Below are positions 1 through 8,485 of a stretch of 30,054 nt of DNA, in pieces. A program made the position numbers and the translations under genes. The first letter of the stretch is position 1; each line of letters opens with the position of its first letter. The notes under the pieces were generated by a model, which worked only from the letters and a program-made list of their open reading frames with translations, was not told the DNA's origin and ran no database searches. The DNA lies in assembly GCA_034421515.1 (NCBI GenBank), contig DAOUKH010000054.1, positions 1 to 30,054 of the forward strand, read 5' to 3'. Source of the stretch: DAOUKH01 sp034421515. Lineage in GTDB: Bacteria; Chloroflexota; Dehalococcoidia; SHYB01.

Positions 1-1440
1 GCTGCGTATCGCGAACTCCTCGAGCGCTGTGCGGTTGAGACAGAGGAGCCCGCGGTAATGGCCGTGCAACGCTTCTATGAACGAGGGGGAGTAGACCAAC
101 TCGATCTCGGCGAGGGGTGGGACTATGGGCTTAAGGTGACCTTCAGCGTACTCCTCGACGGCAGCGAAGTGTTGCCCATCTACCTACCCCGGGTACAGCA
201 GTTTTGGCGCTCTGTGCACGCTCCCGGCGCGGAGGCCACTGCACAGTGCCTAGTGTGTGGAGAACGCAAGCCCGTGCTTGAACGCCTGCAGGCGAAGGTC
301 AAGGGGATCCGGGGAGGGCAGTCCTCCGGGACCGCAATCATCTCCGCCAACGCCGAGGCGTTCGAGTCATATGGACTCAGGGCCTCCAGGACCGCGCCGA
401 CATGCCAGGAGTGCGGCGAAGCTTTCACGCGGGCGGCGAACGATCTACTTGCAGGAGACGACACCAGGCTCACAGTCGGCGGTACGACATTCATCTTCTG
501 GACCCGAGACCCCGTTGAATTCGACTTTGGAGGTCTCATGCGGGAACCAGACCCTGCACAGGTGAAAACGCTGCTCGACTCGCTGCGAAGCGGTCGCTAC
601 GCCAGAGTCGAGGACGAGACGGCCTTCTATGCCGTTTCCCTTTCCGCAAGCGGAGGGCGGGCCGTTGTGCGCGACTGGATCGATACAACCGTGGGTGGGG
701 TTCAGGAAAGCGTGGCTCGGTGGTTCGAGCTCCAGCGGATCTCCGTCCCGCGGGACGGAGATCCGCGCGGTGACAACCCGCGCCCGCTGGGTCTCTTTCG
801 ATTGGCGGTTTCGACTGTCAAGAAGGCAAACGACCTCTCCGCCGCGACGTCCCGCAGCCTCTTTCGCGCCGCCTTGGCGGGTACGCCGGTACCCATGGAG
901 GTGGCCTTCCAAGCGGTTAGGCGCAATCGGGCGGAACAGCGAGTCAGCATGGAGCGGGCCTCGCTCATCAAACTCGTACTGCTGAGCCAGGAAGTCTCAC
1001 ATCCCAAGGAGGGATACATGGTTGCACTGGAGCCAGAACACCCGGAACCCGCCTACCACTGCGGCCGATTGCTTGCGGTCATCGAGAGCGTCCAATACGC
1101 GGCCCTAGGTCGCGTGAATGCCACCGTCGTGGACCGCTACTACGGTGCCGCCTCTTCTACGCCCGCAGTCGTATTCGGGGCGCTGCTCCGAGGCGCGCAA
1201 CCGCACCTCGCCAAGCTGGACGATCCCAGGCGCGGCGGCCTCAAGAATCGCCTCATGGAAGTGTGCGGGCAAATCAACGCGTTCCCCAAGACCCTGTCGC
1301 TTCAGCAACAAGCGCTCTTCTCGCTGGGCTACTACCATCAGCGAGCCCACGACCGCGCGGCGGCCCTCAGCCGTACCGCATTGCGAGAGACAGAGCCGGA
1401 CACGAAGGACACGATCATTGACGCTGAGGAGGAGAACTAG
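1..1440 (+). CDS. cas8c: Type I-C Cascade large subunit Cas8c (Csd1), 5' partial
   Basis: Large subunit of the type I-C interference complex, expected to recognise the PAM and hold the Cascade on target DNA. The frame is open from base 1, with no stop before the first ATG at 58, so the gene starts outside the window; 479 residues are visible, against roughly 550-600 for the family. Csd1 hallmarks are a region with GIRGGQSSGTAIIS and FESYG (about 300-375) and the C-terminal LFSLGYYHQRAHDR (about 1315-1350). Two CxxC pairs (bases 247-258 and 403-414) could bind zinc. The coding sequence contains a perfect 32-bp palindrome at 735-766. The stop lies 2 bp before cas7c. cas5c and cas3, normally upstream, are not visible. 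Family assignment is secure. Confidence 0.95.
   Translation, partial: AAYRELLERCAVETEEPAVMAVQRFYERGGVDQLDLGEGWDYGLKVTFSVLLDGSEVLPIYLPRVQQFWRSVHAPGAEATAQCLVCGERKPVLERLQAKVKGIRGGQSSGTAIISANAEAFESYGLRASRTAPTCQECGEAFTRAANDLLAGDDTRLTVGGTTFIFWTRDPVEFDFGGLMREPDPAQVKTLLDSLRSGRYARVEDETAFYAVSLSASGGRAVVRDWIDTTVGGVQESVARWFELQRISVPRDGDPRGDNPRPLGLFRLAVSTVKKANDLSAATSRSLFRAALAGTPVPMEVAFQAVRRNRAEQRVSMERASLIKLVLLSQEVSHPKEGYMVALEPEHPEPAYHCGRLLAVIESVQYAALGRVNATVVDRYYGAASSTPAVVFGALLRGAQPHLAKLDDPRRGGLKNRLMEVCGQINAFPKTLSLQQQALFSLGYYHQRAHDRAAALSRTALRETEPDTKDTIIDAEEEN
735..766. repeat. Perfect 32-bp palindrome inside cas8c
   Basis: The 16-base arm GCGGATCTCCGTCCCG (735-750) is followed directly, with no spacer, by its exact reverse complement (751-766). 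The flanking bases 734 and 767 do not pair. Because of the palindrome, the peptide ISVPRDGDP is encoded on both strands. It could form a cruciform or a very stable mRNA hairpin; its role is unknown. Confidence 0.95.
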
Positions 1441-1442
1441 TC

Positions 1443-2333
1443 ATGTCCGATTCAGTTACTACGGACGTCGGCCGACGCCATGATTTCGTCCTGCTCTTCG
1501 ACGTGCGGGACGGCAACCCTAACGGAGACCCCGACGCCGGCAACTTGCCCCGCGTCGACCCCGAGACGATGCAGGGCCTGGTAACCGACGTCGCGATAAA
1601 GCGCAAGGTTCGCGACTACGTCGACCTTGCACACGGTGATGGACGTTTCAAGGTCTATGTGCAACACGGCCGGTTCCTTGCGGACCAACGCGCTCGCATC
1701 TTCGACCAGCGATCCAATGGGGGTGGGGCGCCTGAGCCCGGCGACGGCCGCCGCTGGATGTGCGAAGAGTTCTACGACGTGCGCATGTTCGGCGCGGTGA
1801 TGTCCATGAAGGAACACAACGCCGGCCAGGTGCGAGGGCCCATGCAGCTCACCTTCGCCCGGTCGATTGACCCCATTGTCCCTCTCGATTCGAGCATTGT
1901 GGGGCCGGCCCAGAACAAGGGTGACGTGAACCGTGAGGACTCTGCGGGCGAGGCGACCAATTTCGGAACCATGGGGCGGAAGTCAACGGTCCATTACGGT
2001 CTGTATCGTGCGCACGGCTTCTTCAATCCCCACTTCGCGGAGAGCACCGGCGTCGATGGCGATGACCTCAAGCTGTTCTGGGATGCCCTCCAGATGATGT
2101 GGGACGTCGATCGGTCGGCCTCGCGCGGCGAGATGGGCTGCCGCGGACTCTACGTATTCAGTCACGAGAGCAAGTTAGGGAACGCCGCTGCCCATCGTCT
2201 CTTTGACGTTATCCAGACACCCGGGAGCGAGGCAGCCGCGCCGCGATCCTTCGCTGACTATACGGTGGCGAGGCCGGCCGGGGGACCCTTAGAGGGCGTC
2301 GCTGGCGTGACGTTGACGGCCCTCGTGGGGTGA
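1443..2333 (+). CDS. cas7c: Type I-C Cascade backbone protein Cas7c (Csd2)
   Basis: Backbone subunit that polymerises along the crRNA in type I-C Cascade. The protein is 296 residues, the normal family length. The N-terminus carries the classic Csd2 signature FDVRDGNPNGDPDAGN-LPR followed by VTDVAIKRKVRDYV. A middle segment with VRGPMQLTFARSIDPI and the later MGRKSTVHYGLYRAHGF are also typical. A strong Shine-Dalgarno run (GGAGGAG) overlaps the end of cas8c just before the ATG, so the two genes are translationally close; cas4 starts 12 bp downstream. No truncation or odd residues were noticed. Confidence 0.96.
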   Translation: MSDSVTTDVGRRHDFVLLFDVRDGNPNGDPDAGNLPRVDPETMQGLVTDVAIKRKVRDYVDLAHGDGRFKVYVQHGRFLADQRARIFDQRSNGGGAPEPGDGRRWMCEEFYDVRMFGAVMSMKEHNAGQVRGPMQLTFARSIDPIVPLDSSIVGPAQNKGDVNREDSAGEATNFGTMGRKSTVHYGLYRAHGFFNPHFAESTGVDGDDLKLFWDALQMMWDVDRSASRGEMGCRGLYVFSHESKLGNAAAHRLFDVIQTPGSEAAAPRSFADYTVARPAGGPLEGVAGVTLTALVG

Positions 2334-2345
2334 GACTCGAAGAGA

Positions 2346-2996
2346 ATGGCACGGGAAACGGATCTCGTCGTCCCAATCTCGGCGCTTGAGCATTTCAGCT
2401 ACTGTCCCCGGCAGTGCGCCCTTATCCATGTGGAGCAGACGTTCGACGAAAACGTCTTCACGGTGCGGGGGCGCCTCAGTCACGAGCGAATCGACCTAGG
2501 CGAAACGACGGCGCCTAGGGGAGTACGGCAGCTGCGGGCCCTTCCGCTCTGGTCCGACGCCCTCGGTTTGGTTGGGAAAGCTGATCTTGTTGAGCTTCGT
2601 CCAGAAGCGCTGATGCCGGTCGAGTATAAGGTGGGTCGGATCACCGGTGGACACGCGGCGCTTCAACTCTGCGCACAGGCGCTCTGTTTGGAAGAGATGT
2701 TCGATGCAGCGGTTCCTTACGGGGCTCTTTATTCGCACCGCACGAGGCGACGCGTCCGAATAGCCATCGACGGCGAGCTCCGAGAGCGTATGCGGGCGGC
2801 TGTTGCGGCCGTGCGGACGCAGTTGGCTGAGCAGCGGTTGCCACCCCCAGTGAACGACAGCCGCTGCCGCGATTGCTCTCTTGTCAACGCATGTCTGCCA
2901 TCGGTCGTGGGTGAGGCTTCACGTGTCCGGGGCTACCAGGGAGCCCTATTCAAGCCAGCAAGCGACGAGGCTGTCGAGGGCTGGTTTGATGTTTGA
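2346..2996 (+). CDS. cas4: CRISPR-associated exonuclease Cas4
   Basis: RecB-like Fe-S nuclease that helps Cas1-Cas2 choose and trim prespacers with a correct PAM. The 216-residue protein opens with ISALEHFSYCPRQCALIH, typical of I-C Cas4. Expected cluster cysteines are C20 near the N-terminus and C174, C177 and C183 near the C-terminus. Nuclease-core residues visible are D80 (GKADLVE), E93 and K95 (VEYKVG) and Q107 (LQLCAQALCLEEM). The end of the gene overlaps the start of cas1 by 8 bp, which suggests translational coupling and fits the physical Cas4-Cas1 partnership known in this subtype. Confidence 0.95.
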   Translation: MARETDLVVPISALEHFSYCPRQCALIHVEQTFDENVFTVRGRLSHERIDLGETTAPRGVRQLRALPLWSDALGLVGKADLVELRPEALMPVEYKVGRITGGHAALQLCAQALCLEEMFDAAVPYGALYSHRTRRRVRIAIDGELRERMRAAVAAVRTQLAEQRLPPPVNDSRCRDCSLVNACLPSVVGEASRVRGYQGALFKPASDEAVEGWFDV

Positions 2997-4017
2997 GCTA
3001 CTCAACACGCTTTACGTGCTAACCCCCGGAGCCTCGTTGCACCTCGACCACGATGCCGTCAGGGTCGTCATCGAAGGTGAGACGAATCTCCGCGCCCCCT
3101 TGGTCCGCCTCGATAGCATCGTGACTTTCGGGTCGGTCGCGGTGAGCCCCTTGCTCATTCACCGCTGTGCCGAAGATGGACGCACCATAAGCTTCATGAG
3201 TGGTAACGGGAGGTTCAAGGCACGTCTGGAGGGCCCTGTGCGAGGAAACGTTCTCCTCCGGAGAGCCCAACATCAGGCGCTGGATACGCCCGGTTGGCCG
3301 TCACGAATAGCCCGGCAGGTGGTTGCCGCCAAAGTCCAGAACAGCCGTCTCGTGCTCCTGCGCGGTGCGCGTGACCGGCGCGGAACGCCATCCGAGCTTC
3401 TCCGGCGCGCAGCCGATGACCTCGCCAGTGCCCTAAAGGACCTGCACAAAGCGGAGGGATTGGACTTCATTCGCGGTGCGGAAGGAGATGCAGCAAGGGT
3501 CTACTTCAGCGTCTTCGACGAGCTCATTCGCAAGGACGGGGAAACCTTCACCTTCGAACGACGGTCGCGGCGTCCCCCACGGGACAGGACCAATGCATTG
3601 CTCTCGTTCCTCTACGCACTGCTTAGAGAGGAATGCGCCAGTGCGCTAGAAGGAGTGGGGCTGGACCCCCAGGTGGGCTACCTTCACGCCCTGCGCCCCG
3701 GCCGCCCGGCGTTGGCCCTCGACCTGATGGAGGAGTTTCGCTCGTTGGTGGCGGATCGGCTCGCAGTGACGCTGATCAACCGCCGGCAGCTTGGTGCTGA
3801 CGACTTCGAGGTGTTAGAAGGAGGGGCAGTCCATCTGACGGACGCTGGGCGACGCATCGTGCTGGCAGCCTACCAGGATCGCAAAAAACGCACGGTCACA
3901 CATCGCCTTATGAGGCAGAAGCTTGCCCTCGGGCTCGTGCCACATGTTCAGGCCCGGTTGCTTGCCCGGCATCTCCGGGGTGATCTCGCTCACTATCCGT
4001 CCTACGTGGCGCGTTAG
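2989..4017 (+). CDS. cas1: CRISPR integrase Cas1
   Basis: Integrase subunit that inserts new spacers at the leader end of the array. I place the start at the ATG at 2989, inside the end of cas4, because MFELLNTLYVLTPGASLHLD matches the normal Cas1c N-terminus and gives 342 residues, the family size; the frame is also open further upstream, but that part reads the end of cas4 out of frame. Catalytic candidates are E165 (RGAEGDAARVYF), H233 (GYLHALRPGRPALALDL) and D245 or E248. The gene is followed after 9 bp by cas2 with a GGGGGAG ribosome site between them. It looks intact. Confidence 0.96.
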   Translation: MFELLNTLYVLTPGASLHLDHDAVRVVIEGETNLRAPLVRLDSIVTFGSVAVSPLLIHRCAEDGRTISFMSGNGRFKARLEGPVRGNVLLRRAQHQALDTPGWPSRIARQVVAAKVQNSRLVLLRGARDRRGTPSELLRRAADDLASALKDLHKAEGLDFIRGAEGDAARVYFSVFDELIRKDGETFTFERRSRRPPRDRTNALLSFLYALLREECASALEGVGLDPQVGYLHALRPGRPALALDLMEEFRSLVADRLAVTLINRRQLGADDFEVLEGGAVHLTDAGRRIVLAAYQDRKKRTVTHRLMRQKLALGLVPHVQARLLARHLRGDLAHYPSYVAR

Positions 4018-4026
4018 GGGGAGCGC

Positions 4027-4317
4027 ATGGAACTCTTGGTCGTATACGACGTATCCACGGAGACGCGTGCCGGGCAGGGTCGGCTGCGGCGAGTAGCCAA
4101 GATCTGCGAGGCCTACGGCCAGCGGGTCCAGAAATCGGTCTTCGAGTGTGTACTGGCCCCCGAACAGGTTGAGCTTCTGCACCACGACTTGGAACGGGTA
4201 ATCGACAAACGGGTGGACAGCATCCGCACGTACCGGCTGCGTGAGCCTCATGAGCAGTACACCTTTGTGTCCGGGCGACAACCGCGCTTAGACATCCGAA
4301 ACCCCTTGGTCCTTTAG
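4027..4317 (+). CDS. cas2: CRISPR integration factor Cas2
   Basis: Small ferredoxin-fold partner of Cas1 in spacer integration. The protein is 96 residues, the normal I-C size. It begins MELLVVYDVSTET with the conserved Asp at residue 8, and then has RVQKSVFECVLAPEQVE, a standard Cas2 segment. It is the last cas gene of the operon; the leader and array begin immediately after its stop. The order cas8c-cas7c-cas4-cas1-cas2-array on one strand is the canonical I-C layout. Confidence 0.95.
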   Translation: MELLVVYDVSTETRAGQGRLRRVAKICEAYGQRVQKSVFECVLAPEQVELLHHDLERVIDKRVDSIRTYRLREPHEQYTFVSGRQPRLDIRNPLVL

Positions 4318-4519
4318 GTCCAGCGCGAACGTCCAGTGAGGTGCCCGCTGCCGGGAGGTTCGCGGTGCACCTCCAGAGGCCGGTCCTTGTGCGCTCTGCG
4401 AGAGGCTCCAGGGTCAGAACAGCCTGGGGATCGCAGACCTGCACGTTCGCGGCCCCTGGGAGGGTTGGTTGCAGGCCGAAGGGTGCCGGACCACAATGGA
4501 GCCTCACGGGGCAGACCCC
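4318..4519 (+). promoter_or_regulatory. CRISPR leader
   Basis: This 202-bp gap between cas2 and the first repeat has no convincing ORF and is the expected position of the leader that drives array transcription and guides integration. It is unusually GC-rich for a leader. An inverted pair AGGTGC (4339-4344) / GCACCT (4367-4372) and an 8-bp direct repeat GTTCGCGG (4358-4365 and 4445-4452) are visible. No clear sigma70 promoter was seen. Polarity is supported by uniform repeats at this end and decayed repeats at the other. Confidence 0.75.
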
Positions 4520-7500
4520 GTCGCACCCACTTGCCTAGGTGGGTGAGGATTGAAACATGCCGTAGACCGTCACGTTGATGCCCGTGTTGCCGGTCGCACC
4601 CACTTGCCTAGGTGGGTGAGGATTGAAACCCATTAGTCGAGGCCGAGCTAGCCGTCGAGGGTGACGGGTCGCACCCACTTGCCTAGGTGGGTGAGGATTG
4701 AAACCAAGACGGCCCCGGCCACTAGACGGCTCCCGGCGCCGGGTCGCACCCACTTGCCTAGGTGGGTGAGGATTGAAACGCGTTCGAGGTCACATGCAGG
4801 CTCACGATCATCGGCACGTCGCACCCACTTGCCTAGGTGGGTGAGGATTGAAACAGAACCTTCCCCGCCAACGTCTGGGTAGGGGTCTCCGTGTCGCACC
4901 CACTTGCCTAGGTGGGTGAGGATTGAAACTCGCCGGCGAGGTCGACCGCCTGGGCGATGAGGTCGGTCGCACCCACTTGCCTAGGTGGGTGAGGATTGAA
5001 ACAGATCGACCACAGGTGTTTCACGAGACGGTGCGTCAACCGTCGCACCCACTTGCCTAGGTGGGTGAGGATTGAAACGCATCCTTCGCCGCAGTCGATA
5101 GCGTTCCGGCGCTTCCGTCGCACCCACTTGCCTAGGTGGGTGAGGATTGAAACACCATCTCCTGACCTCCTCTGCGGTTGGGTTTTGGGGTCGCACCCAC
5201 TTGCCTAGGTGGGTGAGGATTGAAACGATATGCCCGAACAGGAGGAAGACAGTGCCGACTGGTCGCACCCACTTGCCTAGGTGGGTGAGGATTGAAACTT
5301 CACGGCCCTTGGGGAGACGGCCCGCGACATGGGCCGGGTCGCACCCACTTGCCTAGGTGGGTGAGGATTGAAACGGGTCATACATGGAGCAGTTGAGGAA
5401 GGGCCGCGTGGTCGCACCCACTTGCCTAGGTGGGTGAGGATTGAAACGAGTACTTGCGGATCGTCGCCGCCGGACCGGACCCCGAGTCGCACCCACTTGC
5501 CTAGGTGGGTGAGGATTGAAACGCGGTAGCCGTGGACGAAATACTTGGCGCAACCCAGGCGTCGCACCCACTTGCCTAGGTGGGTGAGGATTGAAACAGG
5601 GCAACCTCGACCACCTGAAAGGCTCCTAGATGGTGTCGCACCCACTTGCCTAGGTGGGTGAGGATTGAAACGCCGAGTGGCTGCCGGGCCTATGGGGCGC
5701 CGAGGATACCGTCGCACCCACTTGCCTAGGTGGGTGAGGATTGAAACAAAATGGTTGCGTTGGGAGACAGTACACAAGTGGCAAGTCGCACCCACTTGCC
5801 TAGGTGGGTGAGGATTGAAACTACGGATGGAAGGTTGAGTACGTGCCAAACCCGGACGTCGCACCCACTTGCCTAGGTGGGTGAGGATTGAAACGCCTCC
5901 GCGTAGGTGCGGTCCCGGTTCCGTGGGAGCCGTCGCACCCACTTGCCTAGGTGGGTGAGGATTGAAACATGGTTGCACTCTCCCTTGTGCGCCTGTGCGC
6001 TCCCTGGTCGCACCCACTTGCCTAGGTGGGTGAGGATTGAAACCCGAGGAGGTCCATCTGGCGCACGAGGGGCCTGGCGGTCGCACCCACTTGCCTAGGT
6101 GGGTGAGGATTGAAACTACTTGACCAAGCCCGATTCACGGGTGAATTGCCGCGTCGCACCCACTTGCCTAGGTGGGTGAGGATTGAAACATGACACCGCC
6201 CCGCGATGCCACTGATTGAGCTTCCGAAGTCGCACCCACTTGCCTAGGTGGGTGAGGATTGAAACGGCCATACCCACGCCGAGAGCCCGGCGAGGATCGC
6301 GTCGCACCCACTTGCCTAGGTGGGTGAGGATTGAAACCGGTGGTACGTCGAGGGCGAGGGATGGAAGAAGCTCAAGTCGCACCCACTTGCCTAGGTGGGT
6401 GAGGATTGAAACAGGAACGGTATCACGTGGCCTCGCTATGCAGTCCACAGTCGCACCCACTTGCCTAGGTGGGTGAGGATTGAAACTCGGACTGGGCGCT
6501 CGGCTCACAGCCGTACATCGTCGCACCCACTTGCCTAGGTGGGTGAGGATTGAAACCAACAGCTATTCCCGCAGATCAAAAACACTAAGACGCGTCGCAC
6601 CCACTTGCCTAGGTGGGTGAGGATTGAAACGAGACGAGCACGAAGTCGAGCGGCTCGAAGCGGTGGTCGCACCCACTTGCCTAGGTGGGTGAGGATTGAA
6701 ACGGCAGGCGGCGGAGCACGTCGGCGAGATCACGCGGCGGTCGCACCCACTTGCCTAGGTGGGTGAGGATTGAAACAACGACACGTCGGCGACCACGGAC
6801 TTTGTGGACAACGTCGCACCCACTTGCCTAGGTGGGTGAGGATTGAAACAAGTTGGCGCCGCATGAAGCCGAGGCGCTGGCCGAGTCGCACCCACTTGCC
6901 TAGGTGGGTGAGGATTGAAACCTGGGTATCGTCTTCCTAATGGCGAACCTGTTTGCAGGGTCGCACCCACTTGCCTAGGTGGGTGAGGATTGAAACCAGA
7001 TCGCGCGGGAGGTCATGCCGCTCTTGCAGGACGTCGCACCCACTTGCCTAGGTGGGTGAGGATTGAAACACGCAGGCGGTCGCGCGCGCGGAGGACGACC
7101 GGAAGGTCGCACCCACTTGCCTAGGTGGGTGAGGATTGAAACTTGAACTGCTCATCCGTGAAGGGCTCCACGAAGAGTCGCACCCACTTGCCTAGGTGGG
7201 TGAGGATTGAAACTGGAATACCATCCAGCAGATCGGGATCGAGCGCCGTCGCACCCACTTGCCTAGGTGGGTGAGGATTGAAACCTTTAGGCTCCGGCCC
7301 GCATCCGCCGCGTTGCGAAGTCGCACCCACTTGCCTAGGTGGGTGAGGATTGAAACTTCTGGTCATAGATGTTGGGCAGCGGGAGAGCTCGCGTCGCACC
7401 CACTTGCCTAGGTGGGTGAGGATTGAAACGCCGAGCGGTGGGGCAATAAGGCCGTGCGGGCGATCGTCGCACCCACTTGCCTAGGTGGGTGAGGATTGAA

Positions 7501-8162
7501 ACATAGAGGGCGGAGGACGTCTGCACGATGCCGGCGAAGTCGCACCCACTTGCCTAGGTGGGTGAGGATTGAAACCGGTGGTTCGTCGAGGGCCAGGGCT
7601 GGCAGGAGCGTCGCACCCACTTGCCTAGGTGGGTGAGGATTGAAACATCTTCGCGCTCACCCGGCCGTCGGCCTCGGCGCCCGTCGCACCCACTTGCCTA
7701 GGTGGGTGAGGATTGAAACGAGGATGTGCGGCTCTACCCAGACCGGCTTGAGATGTCGCACCCACTTGCCTAGGGTGGGTGAGGATTGAAACGCCGGCGC
7801 CGCGATCGTCGTGGTGTGGGCCGCGGTCGCACCCACTTGCCTAGGTGGGTGAGGATTGAAACATCGAGAAGGCGCGGCTGACGCACCTGCTCCACACGGA
7901 GTCGCACCCACTTGCTTGAGTGGGGTGAGGATTGAAACCCACGCCAGCGACGTTTTGCGTGGTAGGCTAGGCGCGTCGCACCCATTTGCTTGAGTGGGCG
8001 AGGATTGAAACTGGCCATTCATGGCCCCAATTTTAGAGCCATATCTTGCCCGTCGTACCCACTTACTTGAGTGGGTGAGGATTGAAACTTGGTGTTCAGG
8101 AGCAGCACCCGAAGCTGCTCCTGGGGTCGCACCCGCTTGCTTGAATGGGTGAGGATTGAAAC
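4520..8162 (+). CRISPR. Type I-C CRISPR array: 50 repeats, 49 spacers
   Basis: I counted 50 repeats by hand, first 4520-4556 and last 8126-8162. The standard repeat is 37 bp, begins GTCGCACCCACTTGCC and ends GTGAGGATTGAAAC, the usual I-C 3' handle. CACCCAC and GTGGGTG form the crRNA stem. Spacers run from 33 to 40 bp, mostly 35-38, and no two are identical. Repeats 1-44 and 46 appear invariant. Repeat 45 (7755-7792) has one extra G in the stem, and repeats 47-50 are a diverged type. Transcription is expected from the cas2 side. Spacers 25 and 42 are near-duplicates (see findings). Confidence 0.98.
7901..8162 (+). repeat. Diverged repeats 47-50 at the distal end of the array
   Basis: Repeats at 7901-7938, 7975-8011, 8052-8088 and 8126-8162 share CTTGAGTG or a close variant where the main repeat has CCTAGGTG. 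Each carries its own further changes, for example an extra G in repeat 47, CCCATTTG in 48, GTCGTACCC in 49 and CCCGCTTG with GAATGGG in 50. This is the pattern of the oldest repeats in an array and fixes its polarity. Confidence 0.93.
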
Positions 8163-8200
8163 ATGCGGGTCTCGAGGCGCTTCCGCTTCTTGGCCGTCGC

Positions 8201-8226
8201 TTCGCACCCATTTGCCGGAAAGGTGG
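8201..8226 (+). repeat. Decayed terminal CRISPR repeat fragment
   Basis: TTCGCACCCATTTGCC followed by GGAAAGGTGG resembles the 5' two thirds of the repeat but lacks the GATTGAAAC end. It lies 38 bp after repeat 50, exactly one spacer length away, so it is probably a dead 51st repeat. Confidence 0.75.
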
Positions 8227-8485
8227 CTAGGGGTAGGCGCTACACCAATGTGAATCTTAGCACGAAGGTTCTTGATTTCGTCCAGCCTGGTACGCTTGCG
8301 AAGGCTCGAACCGGGGGTCCTGTCATCCTTTGCCGCTTTCAATCCGCTCCAAGCCAACCGCCCATGAGTACCGCAATTTTCCGTTGCGATTGCCTCGCAA
8401 CCATGGGGGAGATTGAGAGAGGGCGCGCGCCGCGAGGCGCGTCGGAGGGGCGGAGAGGCAGGGGGTGTCGACGCCGCGCTGTCCC
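8227..8485. other. Intergenic segment between the array and hflX
   Basis: No supported gene. It contains a small hairpin (GTTGCG 8383-8388 pairing with CGCAAC 8396-8401) and one hairpin-repeat copy at 8405-8450. Short reading frames here have no family resemblance. Confidence 0.6.
8405..8450 (+). repeat. Hairpin repeat type A, copy 1 (5'-truncated)
   Basis: GGGGGAGATTGAGAGAGGG followed by a CGCGCC/GGCGCG hairpin tail and GTCGGAGGGG. The left CTCTCCCCC arm seen in other copies is missing. The tail matches the copy at 28610-28664. Confidence 0.8.

Noticed and set aside
2881..2988. Upstream extension of cas1
   Set aside because: The residues before 2989 are cas4 read in another frame and do not match the Cas1 N-terminus.
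4535..8211. Long reading frames across the array encoding repeated peptides such as THLPRWVRIET or FNPHPPRQVGAT
   Set aside because: They are translations of the CRISPR repeat, periodic at repeat-plus-spacer length, and not proteins.
8280..8335. Possible tRNA on the minus strand because of GGTTCGAGCC
   Set aside because: The bases around the motif do not form a T-stem, and no anticodon or acceptor stem could be found.
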